Shown here: piece by piece, positions 7,870 through 16,403 of the stretch
Layout: each line of letters opens with the position of its first letter
Position numbering within the stretch: the stretch's first letter is position 1
Origin: Rhodothermales bacterium
Lineage (GTDB): Bacteria; Bacteroidota; Rhodothermia; Rhodothermales; UBA10348
Reading direction: 5' to 3'
DNA length: 64,000 nt
Assembly (NCBI GenBank): GCA_024711125.1
Contig: JANJTM010000059.1
Span: 62,001 to 126,000, forward strand
The notes under the pieces: model-generated
The model's input: only the letters and a program-made list of their open reading frames with translations
Databases searched by the model: none
Told to the model about the DNA's origin: nothing
Made by a program: the position numbers and the translations under genes

Positions 7870-9222
7870 ATGTTCGAGAGTCTTTCGGAAAAGCTCGAAG
7901 GAGCGCTGAAGTCCGTCACCGGACAGGGGCGCATCACGGAGCTGAACATCGCGCAGACCATGCGCGAGATCCGCAGGGCCCTGCTCGACGCCGACGTCAA
8001 CTTCCAGGTCGCGAAGGATTTTACCGACCGGGTCAAGGAGAAGGCGATGGGATCCGAGGTCCTCACCTCGGTCTCGCCCGGACAGCTCCTCGTAAAGATC
8101 GTCTACGACGAGCTCGTCTTCTTCCTCGGTTCCGAGAACGTCGGCGTGGAGCCCGCGCGCGTCCCGCCCACGGTCATCCTCGTGGCCGGCTTGCAGGGGT
8201 CGGGAAAGACGACGTTCTGCGGCAAGCTCGCCGCCCATTTCAAGGCGAAGGGCCGCGCCCCGATGCTCGCCGCCGCCGACGTCTACCGCCCGGCGGCCGT
8301 GGACCAGCTTCGTACGCTCGCGTCGACCGTCGGCGTGCCGATGTACGCCGTCGAGGAGAACGGCGAGGTGGTGCGCGACGCCGTCCGCGTTGCCAGGGAA
8401 GCCGTGGCGGCCGCTCGGAAGAGCGCACGCGACATCCTGATCATCGACACCGCCGGTCGGCTCCACGTCGACGAGCGGATGATGGACGAGGTAGAGGCGA
8501 TCAAGTCGGCCGTCTCTCCGCACGAGATCCTCTTCGTCGTCGACTCGATGACCGGCCAGGACGCGGTGAATACCGCGGTGGCTTTCAACGAGCGTCTTGA
8601 TTTCTCGGGTGTCGTGCTCACGAAGCTCGACGGCGACACCCGCGGCGGCGCCGCGCTGTCGATCCGGTCGGTCGTCCAGAAACCGATCAAGTTCGCTTCG
8701 ACGGGCGAGAAGCTGGACGCGTTGACGCCGTTCTACCCGGACCGCATGGCGCAGCGCATCCTCGGGATGGGCGACGTCGTGTCGTTCGTCGAGAAGGCGC
8801 AGGAGCAGTTCGACCAGAAAGAGGCCGACAAGCTCCGCCAGAAGATGCGGACCGAGACCTTCGACCTGGAGGATTTTCTCGGCCAGCTCGACCGGATCAA
8901 GAAGATGGGTTCCCTGCGGGACCTCGTCGGCATGATCCCGGGCATCGGAAAGAAGGTCGACGAGCTGGGCGTCGACGACGGGGCCTTCAAGCACATCGAG
9001 GCGATGATCCGCGCGATGACCCCGGAGGAGCGGCGCAACCCGGACCTGCTGAACGGCAGCCGCCGCCGGCGTATCGCCGACGGCAGCGGGCTCGAGGTCA
9101 AGGACGTCAACCAGCTCCTCAAGCAGTTCCGCGAGATGCAGAAGATGATGAAGACGATGACCAAGTTGATGGGCAAGGGCCGGTCGGTGGACCTTGGCTC
9201 GCTCGTCGGCGGCCGTCGCTGA
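7870..9222 (+). CDS. ffh: Signal recognition particle protein Ffh (SRP54)
   Basis: Ffh is the GTPase subunit of the signal recognition particle; it binds 4.5S RNA and hydrophobic signal sequences and docks with FtsY. The 450-residue protein has the N domain (about 1-90), the P-loop 'GLQGSGKTT' at 107-115, 'DTAGRLHVDE', 'VVLTKLDGDTRGGAAL', and a Met-rich M domain from about residue 325 to the end ('MQKMMKTMTKLMGKG'). It heads a classic translation cluster with rpsP 34 nt downstream. The ATG at 7870 gives the canonical N-terminus 'MFESLSEKLEGAL'. The 4.5S RNA gene is not in the window. Confidence 0.97.
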   Translation: MFESLSEKLEGALKSVTGQGRITELNIAQTMREIRRALLDADVNFQVAKDFTDRVKEKAMGSEVLTSVSPGQLLVKIVYDELVFFLGSENVGVEPARVPPTVILVAGLQGSGKTTFCGKLAAHFKAKGRAPMLAAADVYRPAAVDQLRTLASTVGVPMYAVEENGEVVRDAVRVAREAVAAARKSARDILIIDTAGRLHVDERMMDEVEAIKSAVSPHEILFVVDSMTGQDAVNTAVAFNERLDFSGVVLTKLDGDTRGGAALSIRSVVQKPIKFASTGEKLDALTPFYPDRMAQRILGMGDVVSFVEKAQEQFDQKEADKLRQKMRTETFDLEDFLGQLDRIKKMGSLRDLVGMIPGIGKKVDELGVDDGAFKHIEAMIRAMTPEERRNPDLLNGSRRRRIADGSGLEVKDVNQLLKQFREMQKMMKTMTKLMGKGRSVDLGSLVGGRR

Positions 9223-9256
9223 ACGAATACCGAACGAACCAACAGGAAAAGAACAC

Positions 9257-9889
9257 GTGTCAGTAAAGCTCCGCCTACGCCGGATGGGCCGCTCCAAGCG
9301 GCCGCTCTATGCGGTGGTGGCGGCCGATTCGCGCAGCGCGCGCAACGGTCGCTTCATCGAGGACCTGGGCCGGTACGAGCCGCTCCAGGAGCCGGCGTCC
9401 GTTTCCCTCAAGACCGACCGGGTCATCTACTGGCTCGAGCAGGGTGCCCAGCCGAGCGAGACCGTCCGCTCGATCCTGAGCCGTGAGGGTGTGCTCCTCG
9501 CGCTGCACCATCGTCGCAAGGGTACCGACGTCGCCGCGGCCGAAACCGCCGTCGCGGCCCACCGGGACATGACCGCGTCGAAGGCCCGCGCGTCGGCCAA
9601 GACCACGACCCGGGAGCGCCGCGCCGCGGCCCTCGCCGTCGAGGCGAAGACCGCCGCCGAGCGAGACGTCGCCGAGGCCAAGGCCCGCGCCGAAGCCGAA
9701 GCGAAGGCCAGGGCCGAGGCCGACGAGGCCCGCATGCAGGCCGCCGCCGAGCGCCTTCGTGCCGCCGAGGAGGCGCGTCGCGAGCAGGCCGAAGCGAACG
9801 CCGGGCAGGTGGTCGCCGATGCCGGTGTCGCCGAGGCTCCTTCGGCCGACGAAGCCGCCCCCGAAGCAGACGAAGAGCCGACGGCCTGA
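9257..9889 (+). CDS. rpsP: 30S ribosomal protein S16 with long C-terminal extension
   Basis: Residues about 1-85 are a complete S16 ('KLRLRRMGRSKRPLYAVVAAD', 'GRFIEDLGRYEP'). The GTG at 9257 is chosen because it gives the conserved start and is preceded by AGGAAA; the ORF track start lies in ffh. After the core comes about 120 residues of Ala/Glu/Arg/Lys-rich sequence predicted to be a long charged helix with an acidic end ('APSADEAAPEADEEP'). Extended S16 proteins are common in Bacteroidota; the function of the tail is unknown. It is followed by rimM after 28 nt. Confidence 0.95.
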   Translation: MSVKLRLRRMGRSKRPLYAVVAADSRSARNGRFIEDLGRYEPLQEPASVSLKTDRVIYWLEQGAQPSETVRSILSREGVLLALHHRRKGTDVAAAETAVAAHRDMTASKARASAKTTTRERRAAALAVEAKTAAERDVAEAKARAEAEAKARAEADEARMQAAAERLRAAEEARREQAEANAGQVVADAGVAEAPSADEAAPEADEEPTA

Positions 9890-9917
9890 GGTCACGGCTC
9901 GTTATCCGGTCCAGCCG

Positions 9918-10466
9918 ATGGAACGCTCGCTCCGGTGGATGGGCACCGTGACCCGGCCGCACGGCGTGCGGGGGGAGGTCAAGGTGCGCCCGGAAACGGA
10001 CGACGTGCACCGGTTCGAGGATCTCGGGACCCTGTTCGTCGGCTCCGACGAGGCGACCGCCGAACCGTACGCGGTACGGTCGGTCGCATTTCAACCCATG
10101 GGCTCGGGTATTGCCGTGCTGCTCGGGCTCGCCGGCGTGGCCGACCGCGACGCGGCGGAGGGCCTGTCGGGGCGGATGGTATTCGCCGACGAGAGCGATC
10201 TGCCGCCGCTCGAGGACGGGGAGTACTATCTCGGCGACCTGGTCGGGCTCAAGGCGACGGACGCCGTGGGCACGCACCTGGGTCTCATCGTGGACGTACT
10301 CGAACTGCCCGCCCAACCGGTGCTCGTACTCGAACGGACCGACGGGGTCCGGGTCATGGTCCCCCTCGTCGACGAGTTCGTCGAGAGCGTCGATACGGAA
10401 TCCGGCGTCCTGGTGCTGCTTCCGATCGAGGGACTGCTCGACCCGGACGCCCAGGAGGAGGCCTGA
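9918..10466 (+). CDS. rimM: Ribosome maturation factor RimM
   Basis: RimM binds S19 and assists maturation of the 30S head. The 182-residue product has the N-terminal beta-barrel domain ('[20 protein letters not shown]') and the C-terminal PRC barrel beginning at '[12 protein letters not shown]' and continuing through '[13 protein letters not shown]'. The ATG at 9918 gives the usual N-terminus; the ORF track begins within rpsP. The order rpsP-rimM-trmD-rplS is conserved across bacteria, which supports the assignment. Confidence 0.94.
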   Translation: MERSLRWMGTVTRPHGVRGEVKVRPETDDVHRFEDLGTLFVGSDEATAEPYAVRSVAFQPMGSGIAVLLGLAGVADRDAAEGLSGRMVFADESDLPPLEDGEYYLGDLVGLKATDAVGTHLGLIVDVLELPAQPVLVLERTDGVRVMVPLVDEFVESVDTESGVLVLLPIEGLLDPDAQEEA

Positions 10467-10470
10467 CTCG

Positions 10471-11208
10471 TTGCGCATTGACATCATGACCGCTCTTCCC
10501 GGCATCTGCGAGGGACCGCTCTCGCACAGCATTCCGGGACGGGCGATCAGGGGAGGGCACCTGGAGGTCGTCGTGCACGACCTTCGGGATCATACCCACG
10601 ATCGCCACCGCACGGTGGACGATTACCCGTTCGGGGGCGGCGCCGGCATGGTGCTGAAGCCCGAACCGATCTTTGAATGTTTCGAGGCGATCCGGGCCGA
10701 CGCGGCCGCGCGCGGGGAATCGATCGACGAGGTCGTTTTCCTCACGCCCGACGGCGAACGCCTGGCGCAGCCTCTCGTCAACCGGCTTTCTCTCCATCGG
10801 CGCATCGTGCTGCTGGCCGGCCACTACAAGGGAGTGGACCAGCGAGTGCGCGATTCGATCGTGACGAGAGAAGTCTCCATCGGCGATTACGTACTCAGCG
10901 GGGGGGAACTACCGGCCCTCGTTCTTGTTGACGCGATCGCTCGACTGGTGCCGGGCGTGTTGGGTGATGCCGAGTCGGCCCTCTCCGATAGTTTCCAGGA
11001 TGGCCTCCTCGATGCACCGTCCTACACGAGGCCCGCGGAATTCCGCGGCATGCGCGTACCGGAAGTCCTGCTTTCGGGAGATCATGCCCGGGTCCGGGAC
11101 TGGCGGGAAGCGCAGCGTCTCGAAAAGACCCGCGTCCGGCGGCCGGACCTCCTGGATTTCGATCCCGGGGTTCCACCATCCCGGACTGACCATCGAACGG
11201 ATACATAG
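10471..11208 (+). CDS. trmD: tRNA (guanine-N1)-methyltransferase
   Basis: TrmD methylates G37 of tRNAs that read CNN/GGN codons, preventing frameshifts. The trefoil-knot motifs are present: '[13 protein letters not shown]' and '[20 protein letters not shown]'. An upstream '[16 protein letters not shown]' block also fits. The protein of 245 residues starts with TTG at 10471 ('[11 protein letters not shown]'), preceded by the strong ribosome-binding site GGAGGAGG about 9 nt upstream; an ATG at 10486 would remove the conserved RIDI strand. The gap to the rimM stop is only 4 nt, so translation is probably coupled. Confidence 0.95.
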   Translation: MRIDIMTALPGICEGPLSHSIPGRAIRGGHLEVVVHDLRDHTHDRHRTVDDYPFGGGAGMVLKPEPIFECFEAIRADAAARGESIDEVVFLTPDGERLAQPLVNRLSLHRRIVLLAGHYKGVDQRVRDSIVTREVSIGDYVLSGGELPALVLVDAIARLVPGVLGDAESALSDSFQDGLLDAPSYTRPAEFRGMRVPEVLLSGDHARVRDWREAQRLEKTRVRRPDLLDFDPGVPPSRTDHRTDT

Positions 11209-11228
11209 AGAATACACGAGGTGACGCA

Positions 11229-11579
11229 ATGGCAACGGACCTGATGACGCTCGTCGAGGGCACCCAGTTGCGGGACGGAATCCCGGAATTTCAGCCCGGA
11301 GACACGGTCAACGTGCACGTGCGCGTGATCGAGGGCGACAAGGAGCGCATCCAGCAGTACCAGGGCATCGTGATCGCCATCAAGGGATCCGGCGCGCGCC
11401 GCACGTTCACCGTGCGCAAGGTATCCAACGGCGTCGGCGTGGAGCGCGTATTCCCGATCCACTCCCCCAAGCTCGCCACCATCGAGGTCGTGCGCCGCGG
11501 CCGGGTTCGCCGCGCGAAGCTGTATTACCTGCGCGATCTGCGCGGTAAGGCCGCCCGTATCCGCGAGCGCCAGCGCTGA
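11229..11579 (+). CDS. rplS: 50S ribosomal protein L19
   Basis: L19 lies at the 30S-50S interface. The 116-residue protein contains the diagnostic '[22 protein letters not shown]', '[21 protein letters not shown]' and '[21 protein letters not shown]' blocks and the basic C-terminus '[10 protein letters not shown]'. It is the last gene of the ffh cluster and is followed by a strong intrinsic terminator. Confidence 0.97.
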   Translation: MATDLMTLVEGTQLRDGIPEFQPGDTVNVHVRVIEGDKERIQQYQGIVIAIKGSGARRTFTVRKVSNGVGVERVFPIHSPKLATIEVVRRGRVRRAKLYYLRDLRGKAARIRERQR

Positions 11580-11603
11580 TCGCGTACCGTCGATTCCTGG
11601 AGG

Positions 11604-11640
11604 ACCGCCGGCGAGCCGTTCGTCGGCGGTTTTCCCGTTT
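11604..11640 (+). terminator. Intrinsic terminator after rplS
   Basis: An 11-bp stem, ACCGCCGGCGA paired with TCGTCGGCGGT (one G-T wobble), has a loop of five bases and is followed by TTTTCCCGTTTT. It closes the ffh-rplS transcription unit. Confidence 0.8.
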
Positions 11641-11651
11641 TCTCGCGTGTC

Positions 11652-12473
11652 ATGGAATCAGGATCCCGGCTTCGCATTGCCCTCTGGGACGACCCCGATC
11701 TCGACGAGTTCGCGGCGCGGCTCGCCGAGGATGGGGCGATCGTGGCCGTGGACGTGGTGCGGCAATCCCGGGGCGACTGCCTCGTCGGCCTGTCAGCCGG
11801 CCTCTGTGATGCGGCGATGGTCCCGTCGGTGAGCGTGCTGTCCGATTCGGAATCCTACGAGGTGTATCCGTCGGCCGCGTATTCGTCGTGGAAATCGGCC
11901 GGCACGCGCATCATCCTGCGGCATGGATTCACGGGCGCGACCGCGACCGTGGCATGTGACGCCCGGTTCGGCCAGGAGGCGTTCATGGCGCGGATCGTCC
12001 TGCGTGAGCACTATTCGCTGGAACCCGCGTTCGTTCCGCTCGATTCGCCCTCCCGCGACGCGCTGATGGGCCAGGGCGCGGACGCCGTACTCATTTCCGG
12101 GGCGGGCGACCTGGACGCCTCCGGTCCGCACGAAGGCGTGGTGCTCGACCTCGGCCAGGAGTGGTTCGAGCACACCAATTACCCCATGGTGTGGGGCCTG
12201 TTCGCGGCCCGTTCGGGGGAGGCCGATGCCCGGATTTTTCGCCTCCTGGCCGCCGCGGCAGACGACATGCACTGCGACGACCCGTCGATCGAGGAACTCG
12301 TGGACGACGCGTCTCCCCGCTTCCGGCTCGACGACCTGGCGACGGCGAGTCTGACGGAGCTGGCCGAGCAGCTGTTCTACTACCACGTCACCGAAGACGT
12401 CGCCGACATCCGGTTCGCCCGGGATCCGGATGCGCCGCCCGATGACGTGGCCGCCGACGAAGAAGATAGCTGA
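11652..12473 (+). CDS. MqnA-like protein (menaquinone biosynthesis, futalosine route)
   Basis: This 273-residue protein has the layout of the MqnA/MqnD periplasmic-binding-like fold. It contains 'LSAGLCDAAMVPSVSVL', a G-x-x-D-A-(A/V)-L-x-x-G-like segment 'GADAVLISGAGD', and 'LDLGQEWFEHTNYPMVWGLFA', which closely matches the 'DLG.eW...T.lPfV.a.wa' block of chorismate dehydratase. That enzyme makes 3-enolpyruvylbenzoate from chorismate, the first futalosine-pathway step. The usual N-terminal 'YLNT.P' substrate loop is not recognisable; the start reads 'LRIALWDDPDLDEF'. No other mqn gene is in the window. It is followed after 11 nt by smpB. MqnD or an unrelated solute-binding-fold enzyme remains possible. 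Confidence 0.55.
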   Translation: MESGSRLRIALWDDPDLDEFAARLAEDGAIVAVDVVRQSRGDCLVGLSAGLCDAAMVPSVSVLSDSESYEVYPSAAYSSWKSAGTRIILRHGFTGATATVACDARFGQEAFMARIVLREHYSLEPAFVPLDSPSRDALMGQGADAVLISGAGDLDASGPHEGVVLDLGQEWFEHTNYPMVWGLFAARSGEADARIFRLLAAAADDMHCDDPSIEELVDDASPRFRLDDLATASLTELAEQLFYYHVTEDVADIRFARDPDAPPDDVAADEEDS

Positions 12474-12484
12474 CGGAACCGCAC

Positions 12485-12952
12485 GTGGCCGACGACATCA
12501 AGGTCGTGGTGACCAACCGGAAAGCCCGGTTCGAATACCACGTGGACGACACGCTCGAGGCCGGCCTGGTACTCACGGGAACCGAGGTCAAGGCGCTGCG
12601 CGCGGGAAGGGCGAACCTGCAGGACGCCTACTGCACGGTCCAGGGCGGCGAGATGCTGCTCCTGCAGTGCCACATTTCCCCGTACGAATTCGGAAACCGG
12701 CAGAATCACGAGCCGCTTCGCCCGCGCAAGCTGCTCCTTCATGCCCGCGAGATCGATCGTTGGGGAAAGGAAGTGCAGTTGAAGGGGGCGACCATCATTC
12801 CCCTGCGCATCTATTTCAGGAACGGCCGGGCGAAGATCGAGATCGCGCTGGCGAAGGGCAAGAAGCTGCACGACAAGCGCGAGGACGTCGCCGACCGCGA
12901 GACGAAGCGCCGGCTGGACCGAGTACGGCGGGCCGGCAGGGACGAGGACTGA
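12485..12952 (+). CDS. smpB: SsrA-binding protein SmpB
   Basis: SmpB binds tmRNA and delivers it to stalled ribosomes for trans-translation. The 155-residue product starts with GTG and shows the full family pattern: 'NRKARFEYHVDDTLEAGLVLTGTEVKALR', 'LQDAYC', 'PLRPRKLLLH', 'IIPLRIYFRNGRAKIEIALAKGKKLHDKRE' and a basic C-terminal tail ('DRETKRRLDRVRRAGR') that mimics the missing anticodon arm. The ssrA RNA itself is not recognisable in the flanking 122 nt or elsewhere in the window. Confidence 0.96.
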   Translation: MADDIKVVVTNRKARFEYHVDDTLEAGLVLTGTEVKALRAGRANLQDAYCTVQGGEMLLLQCHISPYEFGNRQNHEPLRPRKLLLHAREIDRWGKEVQLKGATIIPLRIYFRNGRAKIEIALAKGKKLHDKREDVADRETKRRLDRVRRAGRDED

Positions 12953-13074
12953 TCGACCCGCGGGCCGCAAACGCCCCGCCGGAAGAGCCGGTGCGACGAT
13001 TGGGCGACCACCGGTGACGTTCCAGGGCCCGGTGGATTCCGCCGACTCACGCAGGCTCTATCTTCCCGCACCCG

Positions 13075-15375
13075 ATGCCGATGTCCGTGCGACGCCTTCC
13101 GCCGACGCTCCTGCTGATTGGATTCGTGGCCGCGGTCCTCGTCGGATCGCGGGACGTGCGGGCGCAGTCGGCCATCGTGCGGGGATTCGTGACGGATGCC
13201 GAGTCCCGCGAGCCGCTGGTCGGCGTGAACGTGGCACTCAGACGGGATACCGTGCTGGTTACCGGCACCGCGACGCGGGCCGACGGATTCTTCGCGCTCT
13301 CGGGTCTGGAGCCGGGAAGCTACCGGCTCGAAGTGTCGTTCGTGGGGTACACGACGTCGATGTCCACGCTCCGGATCGAGCCGGGGGCTAGCCGCGTCGT
13401 CAACATCGCCCTGAACCCCGCCCTCGAGGACCTGGAAGAACTGCTCGTCGAAGCCGAGCGCAGTGCGGGTGCCGCACAGGCCCGGGCCGGCCGGATTACC
13501 GTGCGCACCGCCGACGTGCTGGCGGTGCCGTCCCCGGCCGTAGGCGGCGACCTGGTGGGGTACCTGACGACCCTGCCGGGCATCGTGACCATGGGTGACC
13601 GGGGCGGCCAGTTGTTCGTGCGCGGAGGCGAGCCCTGGCAGAACCTGGTGCTGCTGGACGGTATGTGGGTGTATCAACCCTTCCATGTGCTCGGATTCTT
13701 CTCCTCGTTTCCGGCCGAGATCCTCGGGCGGGTACACGTCTATGCCGGAGGGTTCGGGGCCCGGTACGGGGGCAGCCTCTCGTCGGTCATCGATGTCGAG
13801 GCGCGCACCGGGAGCAAGCGGGATCTCTCGGGGGCAGTCACGCTCTCGCCGTTCGCCAGCGGCGTGCAGGTGGAGGGACCCATCCAGGAGGGCCGCACAT
13901 CGTTCCTGGTTTCCATCCGGGAGAGCAATCTCGGCCAGGGAGCGGACCATTTCGTGCCCGAGGACCTGCCGTACCGCTTCGGCGACCTGTTCCTGAAGGC
14001 GCATTCCCTGGTGTCGGACGCAAGCCAGCTCTCGGTGTCGCTGCTGTCGACCCATGACGCGGGCACGGTGTCCGAGGCCAGGGTGGGCCGCACGCCGCCG
14101 GGCATCGAGTCGCTTCCGCCCGACGAGGTGCGATGGCGAAACCTCGCGGCCGGCATGCGCTACGTCGCCCTGCCGGGCGCATTCCCCGTGCTGGCCGAAT
14201 TCCTCGTATCGCTGTCGCGACTGGAGACGGAACTCGGGGCGCGGAACGATCCCGCACGCACGGGGCGCATCCAGGCGTACCACTCCGGCGTGAACGTGAC
14301 GCACTTCGCCGGGCCGCTCGAGGTGGAGTGGGGTCTGTTCGCGCGTACGATCCAGATGGCGAGCGAGTTGACGGGCCAGTTCCAGGTTCCGACGTTCGAC
14401 AACGAATGGCTGACCGAGGCCGGACTGTTCCTGGAGCCCCGATACAGCATTCCGGGAGGGCCTGTCGTCTCGGCCGGCGTGAGGGTGCAGGCCTATCCGA
14501 GCCGCTCCCGCAGTTTCGTGGAGCCCCGGGTCCGGGCGGAATGGAGGGTGGGACCGGGCACATGGAGCGCGGCGCTCGGGCTGGTCCACCAGGAGATCGT
14601 CGGATTGTCGGACCGGAGGGATGCGGCCAGCGTCTTCACCGTCTGGGCGGCTGTACCGTATCGGCGGGTGCCTCGATCGCTGCACGCGATCCTCGGGTAC
14701 TCGCGCACGATCGCCCGGGGGGTGGATGTGGGTGTCGAGGCGTACGCCAAGGATCTCGACGAACTCTTCGTACCCGAGTGGACCCCGTTCCCTCGATTCA
14801 CCACGCGGATGCAGCCGGCCCGCGGGCGGGTTCACGGCGCGGATCTGCGCATGGAGGTCCGACGACCGTCGTGGCAGGTTTCGGCCACGTACGGATACAA
14901 CGCCGTAGAATACGTGGCGATGCAGGAGAGTCTCGAACTTTGGTACGGAACGCCGTCGATCACGTACCGTCCGGGGCACGACCGGCGCCACCAGGTCAAT
15001 CTCCTCGTCTCGGGACGTGCGCTGGGGCTTGACCTTTCGGCCCACTGGCAGTTCGGCTCGGGCCTTCCGTTCTCGCGGGCGCAGGGGTTCGACGGTTACG
15101 TTCACATGGACGGGCCGGTGGATGTATTCGAGGAAATGGGCAGCCGCCGCGTGATTTACGACCGCCCGTTCGACGGAGTGCTGCCGACCTACCACCGCCT
15201 CGACGTCACCGTGGCGCGTACGTGGGGTCGCCCCTGGGGCTCTCTCAAGGCCCAGGCCGGCCTCGTGAACGCGTACGACCGGCGGAACCTGTTCTACCTC
15301 GACACCTTCACGCTCACGCGCAGTGACCAGCTGCCGCTGATCCCGACGCTGGGCCTGCAGATCGCGATCGACTGA
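13075..15375 (+). CDS. TonB-dependent outer-membrane receptor with carboxypeptidase-regulatory-like domain
   Basis: A signal peptide (about residues 1-31, ending 'RDVRAQ') is followed by a carboxypeptidase-regulatory-like domain at 34-115 ('AIVRGFVTDAESREPLVGVNV', 'GSYRLEVSFVGY'). Next come a TonB plug ('VGYLTTLPGIVTMGDRGGQLFVRGG', 'NLVLLDGMWVYQPFH') and a beta-barrel to residue 766. This is the FecA/SusC-like architecture of Bacteroidota, but at 766 residues it is shorter than SusC and has no SusD partner. The substrate is unknown. A DUF4249-like lipoprotein overlaps its stop by 1 nt, a typical pairing. TATCTTCC lies 16 nt before the first ATG; the ATG at 13081 is an alternative start. Confidence 0.85.
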   Translation: MPMSVRRLPPTLLLIGFVAAVLVGSRDVRAQSAIVRGFVTDAESREPLVGVNVALRRDTVLVTGTATRADGFFALSGLEPGSYRLEVSFVGYTTSMSTLRIEPGASRVVNIALNPALEDLEELLVEAERSAGAAQARAGRITVRTADVLAVPSPAVGGDLVGYLTTLPGIVTMGDRGGQLFVRGGEPWQNLVLLDGMWVYQPFHVLGFFSSFPAEILGRVHVYAGGFGARYGGSLSSVIDVEARTGSKRDLSGAVTLSPFASGVQVEGPIQEGRTSFLVSIRESNLGQGADHFVPEDLPYRFGDLFLKAHSLVSDASQLSVSLLSTHDAGTVSEARVGRTPPGIESLPPDEVRWRNLAAGMRYVALPGAFPVLAEFLVSLSRLETELGARNDPARTGRIQAYHSGVNVTHFAGPLEVEWGLFARTIQMASELTGQFQVPTFDNEWLTEAGLFLEPRYSIPGGPVVSAGVRVQAYPSRSRSFVEPRVRAEWRVGPGTWSAALGLVHQEIVGLSDRRDAASVFTVWAAVPYRRVPRSLHAILGYSRTIARGVDVGVEAYAKDLDELFVPEWTPFPRFTTRMQPARGRVHGADLRMEVRRPSWQVSATYGYNAVEYVAMQESLELWYGTPSITYRPGHDRRHQVNLLVSGRALGLDLSAHWQFGSGLPFSRAQGFDGYVHMDGPVDVFEEMGSRRVIYDRPFDGVLPTYHRLDVTVARTWGRPWGSLKAQAGLVNAYDRRNLFYLDTFTLTRSDQLPLIPTLGLQIAID

Positions 15376-16280
15376 TGCCCCGGTTCCGCGCGCTCTTATT
15401 GCTGGCGACGACTGCGCTCGCGCTCTGCGCGTGCGAGGAACAGGTGAACCCCATCGATCCGATTTCGCGTCCTTTCAGCCTGTACGGGATCGTCGACCCG
15501 ACGACCGATCGGCAGGCGGTCCGGGTCTTCCCGATCGAGGGTGCGCTGTTCCCGGCGTTCGAGGCGGCCATCGACGCCTCGGTATCCTCCCGGGTCCTGC
15601 CGTCGGGCCCCGAGGTCGCGTGGGAGGACTCTTCCGTGGCCTACCCGTGGTATTACGGCGGGCAGGTTCCGGACACTACCTGGGGCAATGTCTTCCATGC
15701 GGAATTCCGTCCGGGTTTCGGCGAGACGGTCGAGATCGTCGTCGTCCGCTCGGACGGGCGCGCGAGCCGCGTCGAAGTCGAGGTGCCGGAGCGGGTCGAA
15801 TCGGTCTTCGAGCCCCCGGTGGCCTTTCCCGCGAACGTGTCGCTGCCCGTCCGGTACACGGGAGACGTCCGGGTGCTGGGTTCGTGGGTGACCTATACCG
15901 TGAGTTCGCCGGAGGCCACCGAGCCGTGGATCATTCGTCTCGAACATCCGGGGCCGATGCCCGGGTACGGGTCGGGCTCGGCCCTGCTGTCGGTACCGAT
16001 GTCGGCCGACCTGGGTCGGATCTACTCGGTGACGGGATTGCGGCCCGGCGTGAGCGACATCTTCCTGCAGGACCTGGAGATCGAGACGTTTCTCGTTCAT
16101 CCGTCCTGGCATCCCCCCGGGGGCCGATTCGATCCGGAGCTGCTCGTCGATCCGTTCGTATTCACGAACGTCGAGAACGGGTTCGGATACGTGGGCTCAG
16201 GATACGTGGACAGGCTCCGATGGCCCGTGGACCAGGACGTCGCGGTGGTCGCCGGGTTCGACCGCCCGCCGCGACCGTGA
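15375..16280 (+). CDS. DUF4249-like lipoprotein
   Basis: The 301-residue product has a lipoprotein signal peptide ('LLLLATTALALCACEEQ', lipobox cysteine at residue 18 or 20). The C-terminal segment 'FTNVENGFGYVGSGY' resembles the 'fSNieGGlGyFg' ending of DUF4249, a family encoded beside TonB receptors in Bacteroidota. The body is predicted all-beta. Its start overlaps the receptor stop (TGATG), so the two are translationally coupled and probably act together at the outer membrane, perhaps in substrate capture. The substrate is not known. Its length is somewhat short for DUF4249, so the assignment is tentative. Confidence 0.6.
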   Translation: MPRFRALLLLATTALALCACEEQVNPIDPISRPFSLYGIVDPTTDRQAVRVFPIEGALFPAFEAAIDASVSSRVLPSGPEVAWEDSSVAYPWYYGGQVPDTTWGNVFHAEFRPGFGETVEIVVVRSDGRASRVEVEVPERVESVFEPPVAFPANVSLPVRYTGDVRVLGSWVTYTVSSPEATEPWIIRLEHPGPMPGYGSGSALLSVPMSADLGRIYSVTGLRPGVSDIFLQDLEIETFLVHPSWHPPGGRFDPELLVDPFVFTNVENGFGYVGSGYVDRLRWPVDQDVAVVAGFDRPPRP

Positions 16281-16403
16281 CGACGGATGGGCCGAACCGG
16301 CGGGAATAGCCCCCGAACGGAGAATCATGACCGGGCGACCCGCGTTCCACGGCCGTGCGGCGCGAACCGCCGTACGCTGAACGAGCGCTTCACGAGAGGA
16401 ACG

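Noticed and set aside
9600-9860. Ala/Glu repeat of the rpsP tail as an independent gene or frameshift
   Set aside because: The frame is continuous with S16, and extended S16 tails are usual in Bacteroidota.
12953-13074. Cobalamin riboswitch or tmRNA between smpB and the TonB receptor
   Set aside because: There is no B12-box-like sequence and no tRNA-like half; only a short GC hairpin is present.
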